Source of the DNA: Candidatus Melainabacteria bacterium
GTDB lineage: Bacteria > Cyanobacteriota > Vampirovibrionia > Gastranaerophilales > Gastranaerophilaceae
NCBI GenBank assembly: GCA_022009935.1
Contig: CP091731.1
Coordinates: forward strand, 186,001-250,000
Reading direction: 5' to 3'
Length of the DNA stretch: 64,000 nt
Part shown: positions 23,552-32,363 of the stretch, piece by piece
How positions within the stretch are numbered: position 1 is the first letter of the stretch
How the letters are laid out: each line of letters begins with the position of its first letter
The notes under the pieces: generated by a model
What the model was told of the DNA's origin: nothing
The model's input: only the letters and a program-made list of their open reading frames with translations
Databases searched by the model: none
Made by a program: the position numbers and the translations under genes

Positions 23552-23716
23552 CAAATACTCCCTTTTTTTACAAATTATTGCTGATTTTATTTTAATATAA
23601 AGATGTTATAAAGTTTGTTAAATTTTGTAAAATTATTTCAAAAATTGAAATTTACGTAGGTTTTAAATCCTTTATATAAATATATAATAAGTTTTATAAA
23701 ATAAGGAGATTTTATT

Positions 23717-23934
23717 ATGTCATCAATGAGTGTACAAAACCAAGGCAACAACTATGATAAACAAAATAATGGTAACTCGTTTACTAATAAAGCAAAAAAA
23801 TAGCAGGTGAAATTGGCAATGCATTTCTTGATGGTGCTGTGAGTATTGCAAAAGATACTGCAAAAGATGAAGGTAAAAGAATTGCTGAACAAGCTATAAA
23901 CCAACTAGCCGGCTCAATATTTAATCAAAAATAA
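23717..23934 (+). CDS. Small Asn/Gln-rich protein, one frameshift
   Basis: A strong ribosome-binding site (AAGGAG at 23703-23708) precedes ATG 23717. The N-tail (SMSVQNQGNNYDKQNNGNSF) is Asn/Gln-rich. After a one-base break in the A-run near 23800, an amphipathic helix follows (IAGEIGNAFLDGAVSIAKDT, then AKDEGKRIAEQAINQLAG). Combined length is about 72 residues; there is no strong membrane segment. The composition of the tail resembles the N-tails of the proteins starting at 4798 and 28618. Function unknown. Confidence 0.55.
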
Positions 23935-23938
23935 AAAT

Positions 23939-24214
23939 TTATGGTAAATGTCGTTTACAATTAAAACAGAAAGTTTCATCACGTCTTAATTTCGTTGAAC
24001 AAAATGGACATATTTTGTAAGTTTCACCATCTTTTGGTTCGTAATGAAGACGTTTTTCCTTTTCTTTTGTTTCTTTTAATATTTGGCAACAGTTTTTTAT
24101 AAAAGGTATTATTAAAATTAGTAAAAATAAAAATATCCATAATTTAAAAAATAATATAAATAGTATTAATAAAAAAAGTGCGCTTATGCATCCGGGAGTA
24201 AATCTGAAAATCAA
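23939..24214 (-). CDS. Small membrane protein with C-terminal zinc ribbon
   Basis: An intact 91-residue protein with two adjacent hydrophobic segments in residues 7-45 (ISALLFLLILFILFFKLW-like composition) and a C-terminal zinc ribbon: CPFCSTKLRRDETFCFNC, followed by KRHLP. The start overlaps the end of tsaB by 4 bases, so translation is probably coupled. No function is known to me. Confidence 0.7.
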   Translation of the reverse strand: MIFRFTPGCISALFLLILFILFFKLWIFLFLLILIIPFIKNCCQILKETKEKEKRLHYEPKDGETYKICPFCSTKLRRDETFCFNCKRHLP

Positions 24215-24885
24215 TTTTTAATACCTCCCATAATACTTTTGGGCAAGCTTATAAAAGGTTCTTGCAAATACAAAGGGCTAACATTACCGTACAAAAATTT
24301 CTTATTTTGTGTTTCATTAGAAAGTTTCTTATAGGTTATTTTAAGTAATTTTTCTCCTAAATCAAAATTATGTAATTCATAGTTCAAAGCATTTTCTATA
24401 ACATTTGACATTTTATCATCAGTTATTACATTTGCATTTTGTATTAATTTAACAATATCTTCACATTTTACCATTTGTGGTGCAAAAATACATTTATCAT
24501 TTTCAAATATGGAAATGAATGCATTATTTTTTCTTGCATCAAGAATAACCGCTGTTTTTTCTGTTTGATTATTTAAGCTTGATAAAATTTCAAAAGAATT
24601 TACCCCCACAAGCGGAATATCAAGCTGTGAAGAAATAACTTTTGCAGTTGTTAAAGCAGCACGGATGCCTGTAAAGCTTCCGGGATCAATATTCACACCC
24701 AATGCATCTATGTCTTTTAATGTTAATGAAAATTTTGATAATACTTCAATAATTGTAGAAGCAAGGTGAGCACTTGCATAATTGTTATTTTCATTCTCCA
24801 TAATTTTTGAATATAAAACTTTATTGTTTTCACCTAATGCCATATAAAGTTTATTTAAAGCTGTATCAAAGCATAATATTTTCAT
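24211..24885 (-). CDS. tsaB: tRNA threonylcarbamoyladenosine biosynthesis protein TsaB
   Basis: TsaB scaffolds the TsaBDE complex that makes t6A37 in ANN-decoding tRNAs. The intact 224-residue protein shows the ASKHA-type beginning ILCFDTALNKLYMAL and the family signature INIDPGSFTGIRAALTTAKV-like segment (seen as NIDPGSFTGIRAALTTAKVI). It overlaps the end of tsaE by 20 bases, forming a tsaE-tsaB operon that continues into the zinc-ribbon gene. tsaD is not in the window. Confidence 0.93.
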   Translation of the reverse strand: MKILCFDTALNKLYMALGENNKVLYSKIMENENNNYASAHLASTIIEVLSKFSLTLKDIDALGVNIDPGSFTGIRAALTTAKVISSQLDIPLVGVNSFEILSSLNNQTEKTAVILDARKNNAFISIFENDKCIFAPQMVKCEDIVKLIQNANVITDDKMSNVIENALNYELHNFDLGEKLLKITYKKLSNETQNKKFLYGNVSPLYLQEPFISLPKSIMGGIKN

Positions 24886-25351
24886 TATTTTGCATACCTT
24901 TTATTATAGAATTGTACTTTTCAAATTGGGTTGTAAAAATAAATTCACGTTTTGTTTCATCAATATAATTAATTTGGACATTTATACACTCAAATGGTGT
25001 TTTTAAATTTGAAAACTGTGCCCATTCAATAAATGTCACAACGTTTGAGTCAGTATATTCTTCTAATTCATCAAATATTGATTTTACTCCTTCATTTTCA
25101 AGTCGGTATAAATCGAAATGGTAAATTGGAACAATACCTGTTTTATATTCGTTTAAAATAACAAAACTTGGGCTGGTTATTTGTTCTTTTACTCCAAGCG
25201 ATTTTGCAACTTCACGACAAAAAGCAGTTTTGCCTGCACCGATATCACCATACAAACAAACACAAATGCCTGTTTTTATAAATTTTGCAAATTTTTGAGC
25301 AAGCATTTTCGTGTCATTTATATTATTTGCTATAAATTTATATTCATTCAT
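24866..25351 (-). CDS. tsaE: tRNA threonylcarbamoyladenosine biosynthesis ATPase TsaE
   Basis: TsaE is the P-loop ATPase partner of TsaB/TsaD. The intact 161-residue protein shows Walker A LYGDIGAGKTAFCREVAKSL, ITSPSFVILNEY and the HFDLYRLENE segment, all typical of the family, then VVTFIEWAQ. It is the first gene of the tsaE-tsaB operon. The upstream region is the repeat array at 25373-26270. Confidence 0.95.
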   Translation of the reverse strand: MNEYKFIANNINDTKMLAQKFAKFIKTGICVCLYGDIGAGKTAFCREVAKSLGVKEQITSPSFVILNEYKTGIVPIYHFDLYRLENEGVKSIFDELEEYTDSNVVTFIEWAQFSNLKTPFECINVQINYIDETKREFIFTTQFEKYNSIIKGMQNNENIML

Positions 25352-25372
25352 AATTTAAATTTTAGCATAAAA

Positions 25373-25480
25373 GTTTCGTAAAAAGTATTAATTGAACTTT
25401 CAACGCTATAACTAATCTAAAATCAATCCGCGTTGGTGGATGAAATCCAAAATTGAACGCATGAAATCCGTCATATAAAA
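25373..25480 (+). repeat. Intergenic repeat, copy 1 (direct)
   Basis: About 108 bases beginning TTTCGTAAAAAGTATTAATT, with GAACTTTCAACGCTATAA, GCGTTGGTGGATGAA and GAACGC, and ending CCGTCATATAAAAC. The same ordered blocks recur at 25929 and 26158 and, inverted, at 25497. No open reading frame is conserved between copies. Confidence 0.75.
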
Positions 25481-25496
25481 CACGCTTGTTGTGGCG

Positions 25497-25600
25497 AAAC
25501 TAGGCTTTTATATAACGGGCTATCGCGCGTTCAATACATTGACTTCATTCCTCAATGAGAATTGATCTTTGGTTGTTTATTGGCATTGAAGTCCAATTAT
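25497..25600 (-). repeat. Intergenic repeat, inverted copy
   Basis: Read on the minus strand it gives the same block order as the direct copies: ATTGGACTTCAATGCC, AATAAACAACCAAAG, GGAATGAAGTCAATG, TGAACGCGCGATAGCCCG, TTATATAAAAGCCTAG. With copy 1 it forms a large imperfect palindrome spanning 25373-25600. Confidence 0.75.
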
Positions 25601-25634
25601 ATCTTTTTTCTTCATGTTTGTTACGCCATAATAG

Positions 25635-25885
25635 ATTAGTGCAAGGGGCTTTAGCCCTTGCGACCCTGTAGAACTGCAAAATTGTTTATCTGATAATAGC
25701 AACAAATGCAACCCATACGCCGATTGGAACAAGCAGTGCTTAATGAAACAGTGTCAAGCGGCCGTCTGTTTGAGTGCATAGCACGAGTTAAGGCCGCTCG
25801 GGTTGAATTTAGCACAGCTGTGACAATCAAAGGGGTTGCGTTTTTGTGCAACTTTGACACCAAAGTTGCCCCGTCCGGAGGACTT
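25635..25885. ncRNA. Candidate structured RNA: hairpin-rich, relatively GC-rich block
   Basis: This block is clearly richer in G+C than its surroundings and contains several perfect hairpins. These are GCAAGGG/CCCTTGC at 25639-25660, AGCGGCC (25757-25763) pairing with GGCCGCT (25792-25798) and enclosing GTGC-ATA-GCAC (25774-25784). The palindrome CACAGCTGTG lies near 25813, GCAACTTTG-ACAC-CAAAGTTGC at 25848-25869, and GTCC-GGA-GGAC after 25872. Overlapping open frames of 64 and 70 codons exist on opposite strands, and neither resembles a protein I know. A structured RNA or mobile-element core is the better reading, but strand and function are unknown. Confidence 0.4.
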
Positions 25886-25928
25886 AAAATATATAATTAA
25901 CATTTTGTAGGAATACAAACAAAATAAT

Positions 25929-26145
25929 TAAAAGCATTAATTGAACTTCAACGCTATAAACAAGCAAAAGTCAACCCACGTTGGGGAATGAAGTCAAATT
26001 GTTGAACGCGCGCTGTCTTGGATTACGTCGGGTTCGGAACTATGCAACTCCGTTTCATAATTTTTTACAAAATTATTTCACTCCGTTCAGTTCCTCACAA
26101 TCAGGCAAAGCCAACGACGAATCCGCAGCCCGTCATATAAAACTA
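25929..26145 (+). repeat. Intergenic repeat, copy 2 (direct, with internal insertion)
   Basis: Starts AAAAGCATTAATTGAACTTC, continues CAACCCACGTTGGGGAATGA and GTTGAACGCGCG, and ends AGCCCGTCATATAAAAC. Between the last two blocks (about 26013-26128) is an extra stretch of about 115 bases. Its ends are imperfect inverted repeats (GGATTACGTCG and CGACGAATCC), with GGAACT and AGTTCC inside. Confidence 0.7.
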
Positions 26146-26157
26146 AAACAAAAAAAT

Positions 26158-26270
26158 GTTTCGTAAAAAGCATTAATTGAACTTTCAACGCAAAAAGTAA
26201 TCAAAAGTCAATCCATGTTGGTGAATGCCTGCATCAGTTGTCACGCGTTAGCCCGTTATATAAAAGCTAG
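26158..26270 (+). repeat. Intergenic repeat, copy 3 (direct)
   Basis: Begins GTTTCGTAAAAAGCATTAAT, contains TGAACTTTCAACGC, CAATCCATGTTGGTGAATG and ACGCGTTAGCCCGTTATATA, and ends AAAAGCTAG. It lies about 95 bases before ruvC. Confidence 0.75.
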
Positions 26271-26362
26271 ATTTCACTAAAACCAACATGTAATTTTATA
26301 CTTATGTTTTCACAAGATTTATTAATTTAACTTTATCCTTATAACTTAATATGTTATAATTT

Positions 26363-26835
26363 ATGATGATAATTTTGGGTATAGATCCTGGGCTTGCAAT
26401 AGTTGGATATAGTGTTGTAGAGTATGAAAACAAACAATATAAACTTTTGGCCTCCGGAGCAATAAAAACAAACCAAACTGATAGAGAAGAAAAAACGACT
26501 TCTTGAAGTTTTTGAAGACATGTGTTTTTTTATGTGAAAAATATAATCCTGATGTCGCAAGTATTGAAAAATTATATTTCTTTAAAAATCAAAAAACAGT
26601 AATGCAGGTGAGTCAAGCTCGAGGGGTGATACTTGCAGCTTTGGAAAAATACAAAATATCAATTTATGGCTACACTCCTATTGAAGTAAAACAAACAATA
26701 ACAGGTTTTGGTCGAGCTTCAAAGGATGATGTAAAAAAGTATGTAGAATTATATGTTGAATTGCCAAATACAAAACTTGACGACACAATAGATTCAATAG
26801 CTATAGCGATTTGTCATACAAGAAATGTGTTTTGA
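26363..26835 (+). CDS. ruvC: Crossover junction endodeoxyribonuclease RuvC, one frameshift
   Basis: RuvC resolves Holliday junctions. Catalytic acidic positions are visible: ILGIDPGLAIVGYSVVEY (first Asp), VASIEKLYFFKNQKTVMQVS (Glu) and LDDTIDSIAIAICH (last Asp pair). QARGVILAALEKY is typical of the family. The frame changes near 26495 in an A-rich stretch, and the corrected length, about 157 residues, is normal. Two ATGs (26363, 26366) are possible starts. ruvA and ruvB are not in the window. Confidence 0.93.
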
Positions 26836-26847
26836 AAAAAAGGGGGG

Positions 26848-26901
26848 CGGCGCAGCCGACATTTTTTATATTAATATAATCTAAATACGTCGGCTGCGCC
26901 G
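26848..26901. repeat. GC-rich hairpin after ruvC
   Basis: A perfect 13-base inverted repeat, CGGCGCAGCCGAC (26848-26860) and GTCGGCTGCGCCG (26889-26901), with an AT-rich loop containing TATATTAATATA. Each arm also carries a 6-base inner palindrome (GTCGGC...GCCGAC). There is no U-run on either strand, so it is not a typical intrinsic terminator. Confidence 0.7.
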
Positions 26902-26956
26902 ACAACATAAGAAAATTTATGTTATAATTTAATAAATTAAAAACTTGGGGTAAAAA

Positions 26957-27443
26957 ATGGAGTTAGTTTTATTAAAACGAATGGTGATAATATCATCAAT
27001 ACTTGGAGCAATTTTAGGAGTTGTAACTGTTATTCCGGCTGTGAATGTTTTGTCATTTTTTGCAATAATGTTTTTAGCCTCACCATTTGTAATAATTTAT
27101 ATGACAAAATATAATATGATGGGAGTTTTAAATTTAAAACAAACATTAATATATGGGGCAATTATCGGCTTTATATCATTTTTGGGTTTTCCTTGACCTT
27201 TGTGCCATTGGCGACTATAATCGGACTGATATATAAAAACTCTTTTTACTTGGGAGTGAACATCTTTTTAGAGAAGGCTTTTTTGTTATGCTTTTGATGG
27301 TGGTTTTTGTGGCATTGCTTGGCGGTGCTTTGATGAATTCTTTTAGTTCTTTAATATACCACCAAATAAGAACGTATTTTTTTAAAGATGAAATAGATGA
27401 TAATATTTTAAACGACAACATAGATTATGAAATAGGGGAATAG
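26957..27443 (+). CDS. Multi-pass membrane protein, frameshifted
   Basis: About 160 residues with four hydrophobic segments (ISSILGAILGVVTVIPAVNV, FFAIMFLASPFVIIYM, TLIYGAIIGFISFLGFP, VVFVALLGGALMNSFSSLIY). It ends in an acidic tail (FKDEIDDNILNDNIDYEIGE). Frames change near 27195 and 27265. ATG 26957 follows a GGGG element. It ends 3 bases before mtnA, so the two are likely co-transcribed. I do not recognise the family; the pattern resembles DUF4199-type or small permease-like proteins only in topology. Confidence 0.65.
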
Positions 27444-27446
27444 AAT

Positions 27447-28508
27447 ATGATATTAAATTCAAAAATAAGAACAATAAAATGGGAAAACGGTGTATCAAAA
27501 TGATAGACCAAACATTAATCCCATACGAGTATAAATATGTGGAAGTCAAAACGATTGAGAAGATGTTTGAGAACATAAAAACGATGATAGTTCGAGGTGC
27601 GCCGGCAATTGGTATAGCAGGGGCTCATGGTGTGGTTTTTGGGTGCATTGGCACTTAAGAAAACTGAAAAAGACATTAAAGATTTTAAAAATAAACTTGT
27701 AGAAAAGTCAAATTGGTTAAAAACATCCCGTCCAACCGCTGTGAATTTGATGTGGGCAATTGACAAACAAATCGAGGTAATTGAAACATTTGAAGGGTCA
27801 AGCTTAGAAAAATTGACAGAAAAGCTTGTAGAAAATGCGATAAGACTTGAAAACGAGGATATTTTGATAAACCAAAAGATAGGTGAAAATGGAGCAAGTG
27901 TTGTCAAAAAGTATCAGCCGGCATTTTGACCCATTGCAACGCCGGAGCTTTGGCGACGGTTGGTTATGGTACTGCTTTGGGAGTGATAAGAAGTGCCTTT
28001 GCAAAAGATAAAACGATAAAGGTATATGCAGATGAAACACGTCCACGCCAACAGGGTGCAAGACTAACAACTTGGGAACTAATTGAAGATGGCATAGATG
28101 TCACATTGTTGACGGATGGCATGTGCTCATATTTTATGAAAAACGGCTATATTGATATGGTGGTGGTTGGGGCAGATAGAATTGCTTTAAATGGTGACAC
28201 AGCAAATAAAATAGGCACATATACACTTGCAATATGTGCAAAAATATCATAATATTCCTTTTTATATAGCAGCACCAAAGTCAACAATTGATATAAATGT
28301 GAAAACAGGTAATGAAATCCCAATAGAAATGCGAAACGAAGAGGAAGTGTTCATTATAAACGGCAAAAGAATTTGTCGAGAAGGCACAAAAGCAATCAAT
28401 CCATCGTTTGATGTCACACCACATGAATTAATAACTGGAATAATAACAGAAGAAGGTATTTTAACAGGGAATTATGAAGAAAATATTAAAAAGTTATTCA
28501 CTTTGTAA
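27447..28508 (+). CDS. mtnA: S-methyl-5-thioribose-1-phosphate isomerase, frameshifted
   Basis: MtnA converts methylthioribose-1-phosphate to methylthioribulose-1-phosphate in methionine salvage. Motifs in order: IDQTLIPYEYKYVEVKT, MIVRGAPAIGIAGAHGVV, SRPTAVNLMWAID, THCNAGALATVGYGTALGVI (catalytic Cys), ADETRPRQQGARLTTWEL, GADRIALNGDTANKIGTY (catalytic Asp) and FDVTPHELITGIITEEGI. Frames change near 27500, 27640, 27915 and 28240. The reconciled length, about 353 residues, is normal. The upstream step is mtnP at 43839-44637, far away on the other strand. eIF2B-like paralogues are excluded by the Cys/Asp pair. Confidence 0.92.
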
Positions 28509-28617
28509 ACTTTTGTAAATTTTTCATTGTGAAATCTAAACTCATAGCAATTTTTTGTTTGTTTTGTATTTTAATATAAGTATGTAAGATAAAATAAATT
28601 ATAAGGAATATACGAAC

Positions 28618-31424
28618 ATGTCCGATTATGGAATTTCACAAAACCAACCAATACAACGATATAATTACCCGGTTGTTGGCAAGAAAAAAGAAAACAAACA
28701 AGAAAATATGCAAAAAAGCTGTTACATACACACTGGCAACTTTTGCAAGTCTTGCCGTTGCAACTTTAGTAGGTTATGGCATAGTTAATAAAGGGGCTCG
28801 GCGAAAAAAGTTGTTGATGGTGCGAAGAAAGGTGCGCGTGAGGTTGCAAGAAATATTAAGCCCGTGAATCCTGCGAGTGAAGATAGTAGAGATGTTATAC
28901 TTAAAACCTTGGCTAAGATAACTAAAGGCGAGCAAGTGACATTAAAGGAATTGCGAGAGACTCAAAATGTTTTAACTGAGGTAGCTAAAGAAGAAGCCAG
29001 CCTAAAATCAGTTTTATTGGTATTAACTAAAATTATTAATAGATATGAAGGTAGAAAACCTGAAGCGAAAATTACTATTGACGATAGTTTTAAAGCAGAG
29101 TTAAATCCCCTTGAAACAGAAGTCCAAAATTCATTAATAAAAATATTTGCAACATCAGATTTCAAAACATATCAAGCCAAGATTGGGTTTAAATTTGACA
29201 ATATAAATTTAGGAAAATTACCTAATATTCAAAATACGCAAACAAAAAAGGGTATTAACGCTAATAAAAGTGATATTAAATTGCAAGACCTTGTTTTAAT
29301 TGATGAAGAACACGGCATATATGTTAAACATGATTATAATAAAAAAGAAATGGATGATGACACTGACTTATATATAAAAGATACAAAAGGTAAAATCTAT
29401 ACATTTAAAGCAAGCAAATTAAAAAAAATTGTTGATATACCAGAGGTTGGCGATATTATAGACTCAACAAGTATTGATACATTTGATATTGCTAAATTCG
29501 AAATTAAACAATGTCGCCAAACAGGATCATCTGATAATGATTACTATGTATTTGGTTTTAAAGCAGGCACAGATGATACAAAACCTATTAAAGTTTCTAA
29601 ACTTTCGGCGGATAATATTAACTTGTTAGCTGATGATACAAATGAATTAGAAAAAATTATAGATTGTTCAGCGATTGAGCTTGAAACTGTGTCAGAAGTA
29701 TTAAAAAAAGGTGTTAGATATTGTGATGCTGGAACATTAAAAGAAGCCGGAAGTACAATTATGTCAAGTATATGTAAGAAAATCAAGGATGCAGATGACA
29801 CTCAGAAAGCAAACATTATAAAACAAACTTTATCTAAGATTCAAGAATATGACAATGACTCATTAGGGAAAAGCTGTTGTTGATTATTTTGTTAAGAATG
29901 CAGGAATAGATAAACCAGCAATTTGGGGAAAAGTTCTAGAAGAAAACAATGGTAAGTTGTGTCCTGGTGGCGAATTGAACGCTTCAGGAATGCTTATAAT
30001 GAAAGCTATTAAAGAAAAAATAGAAAACGCTAAAGAAGATAAAGAATCGGGCAAGACAATAAATGATGTTAAAGCTCAAATTATTGTTGATTTCTTAAAA
30101 GAGATTAATGACTTTAATGACAATTCTTTAGGTAATGCTGCTCTTGAATATTTAGTAGATAACGATTGTTTAAATGTTAAAATTTTTGAAAATGTGTTAA
30201 AAGCTCAAGGTAAGTTATTTGTGGACAAAGATAATGGCAAATTGAATAAGACAAGCAAAGACATATTGAGCAAAATTCTATGCAAAGATCCAGACTATGA
30301 CAGTTTGAATACACTTGTTTCTGACTTAAATTTAACTGAATATACAAACGAGTCTCTTGGCATAAAATTTGACTCTGGAACACTTAAAGTTATTCAATCA
30401 AAACAAGCATTTAATCTTGCACAAAGTAACTTAGAAAACCCTTGTTGCTCTTATGGCTTTATCAAAGGCATTAAACCCAACAAACGCAAACGATAGTAAA
30501 ATTTTTTGAGAATCCGAAAAATTAAACACAGGATTAGATTACGATGAAATAAAAACTAAATTTAAAGATAAAGGTGAAGACTATGCAGATTATACCCCGA
30601 TTGAAACTGTTTTATATAATGTTGATGCTAATAATGATGCGAAATATGTGCAAAGTATAAAAGACTTACCAGTATTCATTAAAATAATAAACATCAATGG
30701 TAAGGATAAATTAGTTAAAACATCTGACGAATTGACAACCACAGGAACTGCTCTAGTTGAGGCTATTAAGACCAACATAAAAGATGAAAATGACATAGCA
30801 ACAATGTTAGCAGGAATAACTGATGACAAATTTGACTCTGGTGAAATTGGACAATTTGTTGTAGATGAAATTGTTGCAAATACAGATTTCTCCACTTTAG
30901 GCAAGGTTTTAGTCAATGATACTTTGAAGGCTAAATTAGTTGATACTTCTGCAACGTCTAACCAATTGACAGGCGTAGGATGTGCTCTAATTGAAGCTAT
31001 TAAAATGCGAATAAACGGCGAAAGTAATTTTAATGTCAAAGCTGGTTATATATCAAACATGTTAGAAGTAATAGATGATGGCAAATTTGCTTCTGATAAA
31101 ATTGGACAATTTGTTGTAGATGCAATTGTTGCAAATACAGATTTCTCCACTTTAGGCGAGGTATTAGTCAATACGACTTTGAATGATAAATTCGTTAATA
31201 GTACTGCCACTGATGATCAGAGATTAAAACCTTTAGGACAAATCTTGTTAAAAGGATATGCAAATCAAACATTGTCTACAACGCATACAAATATATCATA
31301 TTCTAGACCAGATGGTCGCGCTGAAAGAAACCGTATTGGCACAGGTATTACTATAAATGATGTTAGATTTAAATTTTACAATAAAGATAATGAAATAAAA
31401 TACTACGTTGGTCAAACAAGATGA
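28618..31424 (+). CDS. Membrane-anchored tandem-repeat protein, frameshifted
   Basis: ATG 28618 gives a polar N-tail (MSDYGISQNQPIQRYNYPVV) followed by lysine-rich residues. After a frame change near 28700 comes one membrane segment (TYTLATFASLAVATLVGYGI), then KKGAREVARNIKPVNPA. The remainder, about 830 residues, is acidic and repetitive. Units of roughly 75-90 residues carry a pattern like LGKVLVNDTLKAKLVD, LTGVGCALIEAIKMRI, DGKFASDKIGQFVVDAIVAN. At least two units are nearly identical at the DNA level (30844-30917 and 31099-31172, 255 bases apart). Frames change near 28700, 28800, 29875, 30450 and 30500-30545. The C-terminus is likely outside the cytoplasm. An adhesin or surface role is a guess. 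Confidence 0.6.
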
Positions 31425-31440
31425 CAATAAAAATATCAAA

Positions 31441-31474
31441 AAACGCTTTATATCAAGCCGGATATAAGGCGTTT
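31441..31474 (+). terminator. Intrinsic terminator after the tandem-repeat gene
   Basis: AAACGCTTTATATC (31441-31454) pairs with GATATAAGGCGTTT (31461-31474) with one G-U-type mismatch, followed by a run of seven T. It lies 16 bases after the stop at 31424. Confidence 0.85.
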
Positions 31475-31591
31475 TTTTCACTAATTTTCATACTTTGTTT
31501 AAATTATATATTAAGTTTAATAAATTTTTATATAATCTATCAAACCCTTTACTTTATTATACATCTTTTTTTATAAAATGCAAAAAAAATA

Positions 31592-31714
31592 TTATTTAAA
31601 CAACTTTTCAAACTCTTTGTCTTGTTGTCTGATGGTATAAGTGCCATAAATTATCATATAAATAATACACATTATTCCAAAAAATTGTCCAAATTTAATA
31701 AATATTGTTTCCAT
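31592..31714 (-). CDS. Cassette gene A, copy 3: 40-residue single-pass membrane protein
   Basis: Forty codons, starting at 31714. One membrane segment (FFGIMCIIYMIIYGTY) is followed by a charged tail, TIRQQDKEFEKLFK. The pattern YGTY...(D/N)KEFEKL is shared with copies at 31913 and 32244, which shows it is a real gene family despite its size. The start codon lies inside the end of the upstream B gene, so translation is probably coupled. Function unknown; no known toxin or holin motif recognised. Confidence 0.7.
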   Translation of the reverse strand: METIFIKFGQFFGIMCIIYMIIYGTYTIRQQDKEFEKLFK

Positions 31715-31902
31715 GAATATTCCTTGTTTCGTTTATAAATCTATTAATAATTATTCTTTTGGTTAAGTAAGCATTTAAAAATAAAATAGCCAGTAAAAAT
31801 CCAAGAATTGATATAACTATTTTTAAAACGCATAGGCTCTGATATTACTAAAGCTGAAGCTCCACCACCTACAATAAACATTCCGTTCCATAAATGGTCC
31901 AT
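31695..31902 (-). CDS. Cassette gene B, copy 3: small two-segment membrane protein, one frameshift
   Basis: Starts at 31902 with MDHLWNGMFIVGGGASALV, or slightly upstream inside A2 in the same frame (SNNTKEMDHLWNG). A one-base correction near 31800-31820 restores a second hydrophobic segment (ISILGFLLAILFLNAY) and the tail LTKRIIINRFINETRNIHGN. The end overlaps A3. The block DHLWNGMFIVGGGA is identical or nearly so in all three B copies. Confidence 0.65.
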
Positions 31903-31912
31903 TTCTTTTGTA

Positions 31913-32038
31913 TTATTGCTTATACAATTTCTCAAATTCTTTATTTTGCTTACAATAAATATATGTTCCATATATTGCCATATATAAAATGCAGGTGAGA
32001 ATAAAAAATTTTACAAACTTTACTAAAAATATTTCCAT
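31913..32038 (-). CDS. Cassette gene A, copy 2: 41-residue single-pass membrane protein
   Basis: MEIFLVKFVKFFILTCILYM begins a membrane segment and the tail reads YGTYIYCKQNKEFEKLYKQ. A GGA element lies 12 bases upstream. It follows B2 and its end abuts or overlaps the start of B3. It is homologous to the copies at 31592 and 32244. Confidence 0.7.
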   Translation of the reverse strand: MEIFLVKFVKFFILTCILYMAIYGTYIYCKQNKEFEKLYKQ

Positions 32039-32234
32039 TTATTATATCCTTTTTTGATTTGGTTAATGCTTTATTAATTTCAATTCGTTTTATAAAATAA
32101 GCGTTAAAAAATAGAATAGCTATTATAGCTCCAATTGCTGCTAAAATTATTTTAAATACATTTAAATCTGATGAAATTATAATTGCAATCGCTCCACCAC
32201 CCACAATGAACATTCCGTTCCACAAATGGTCCAT
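31950..32234 (-). CDS. Cassette gene B, copy 2: small two-segment membrane protein
   Basis: ATG at 32234 opens MDHLWNGMFIVGGGAIAIII. A second hydrophobic segment follows (IILAAIGAIIAILFFNAY) and then IKRIEINKALTKSKKDIING. The other copies end about here; in this copy the frame runs on over A2 to 31950, either a genuine extension or the result of an indel. Family members at 31695 and 32341. Confidence 0.65.
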   Translation of the reverse strand: MDHLWNGMFIVGGGAIAIIISSDLNVFKIILAAIGAIIAILFFNAYFIKRIEINKALTKSKKDIINGNIFSKVCKIFYSHLHFIYGNIWNIYLL

Positions 32235-32243
32235 TTCTTTGTA

Positions 32244-32363
32244 TTATTGCTTATACAACTTTTCAAACTCTTTGTCTTGTTGATGAAATCTATAAGTTCC
32301 ATAAAGAGTTGCGGTTATTATAAATATTAAAGCAGTAAGTTCACCAATTGTTTCTATCGACAC
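32244..32363 (-). CDS. Cassette gene A, copy 1: 39-residue single-pass membrane protein, GTG start
   Basis: A GTG start at 32363 is supported by a strong GGAGG ribosome-binding site 6 bases upstream. The protein (SIETIGELTALIFIITATL membrane part, then YGTYRFHQQDKEFEKLYKQ) is homologous to the A copies at 31592 and 31913. It overlaps the end of B1 and stops 10 bases before the B2 start. Confidence 0.7.
   Translation of the reverse strand: MSIETIGELTALIFIITATLYGTYRFHQQDKEFEKLYKQ

Noticed and set aside
25651..25900. Opposed 64- and 70-codon frames as genes
   Set aside because: They overlap each other in a hairpin-rich block, have no recognised homologues and no clear ribosome-binding sites. 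Kept as a candidate structured element instead.
25373..26270. CRISPR array
   Set aside because: Units are about 110 bases, in both orientations, diverged and not separated by uniform spacers; no cas genes present.
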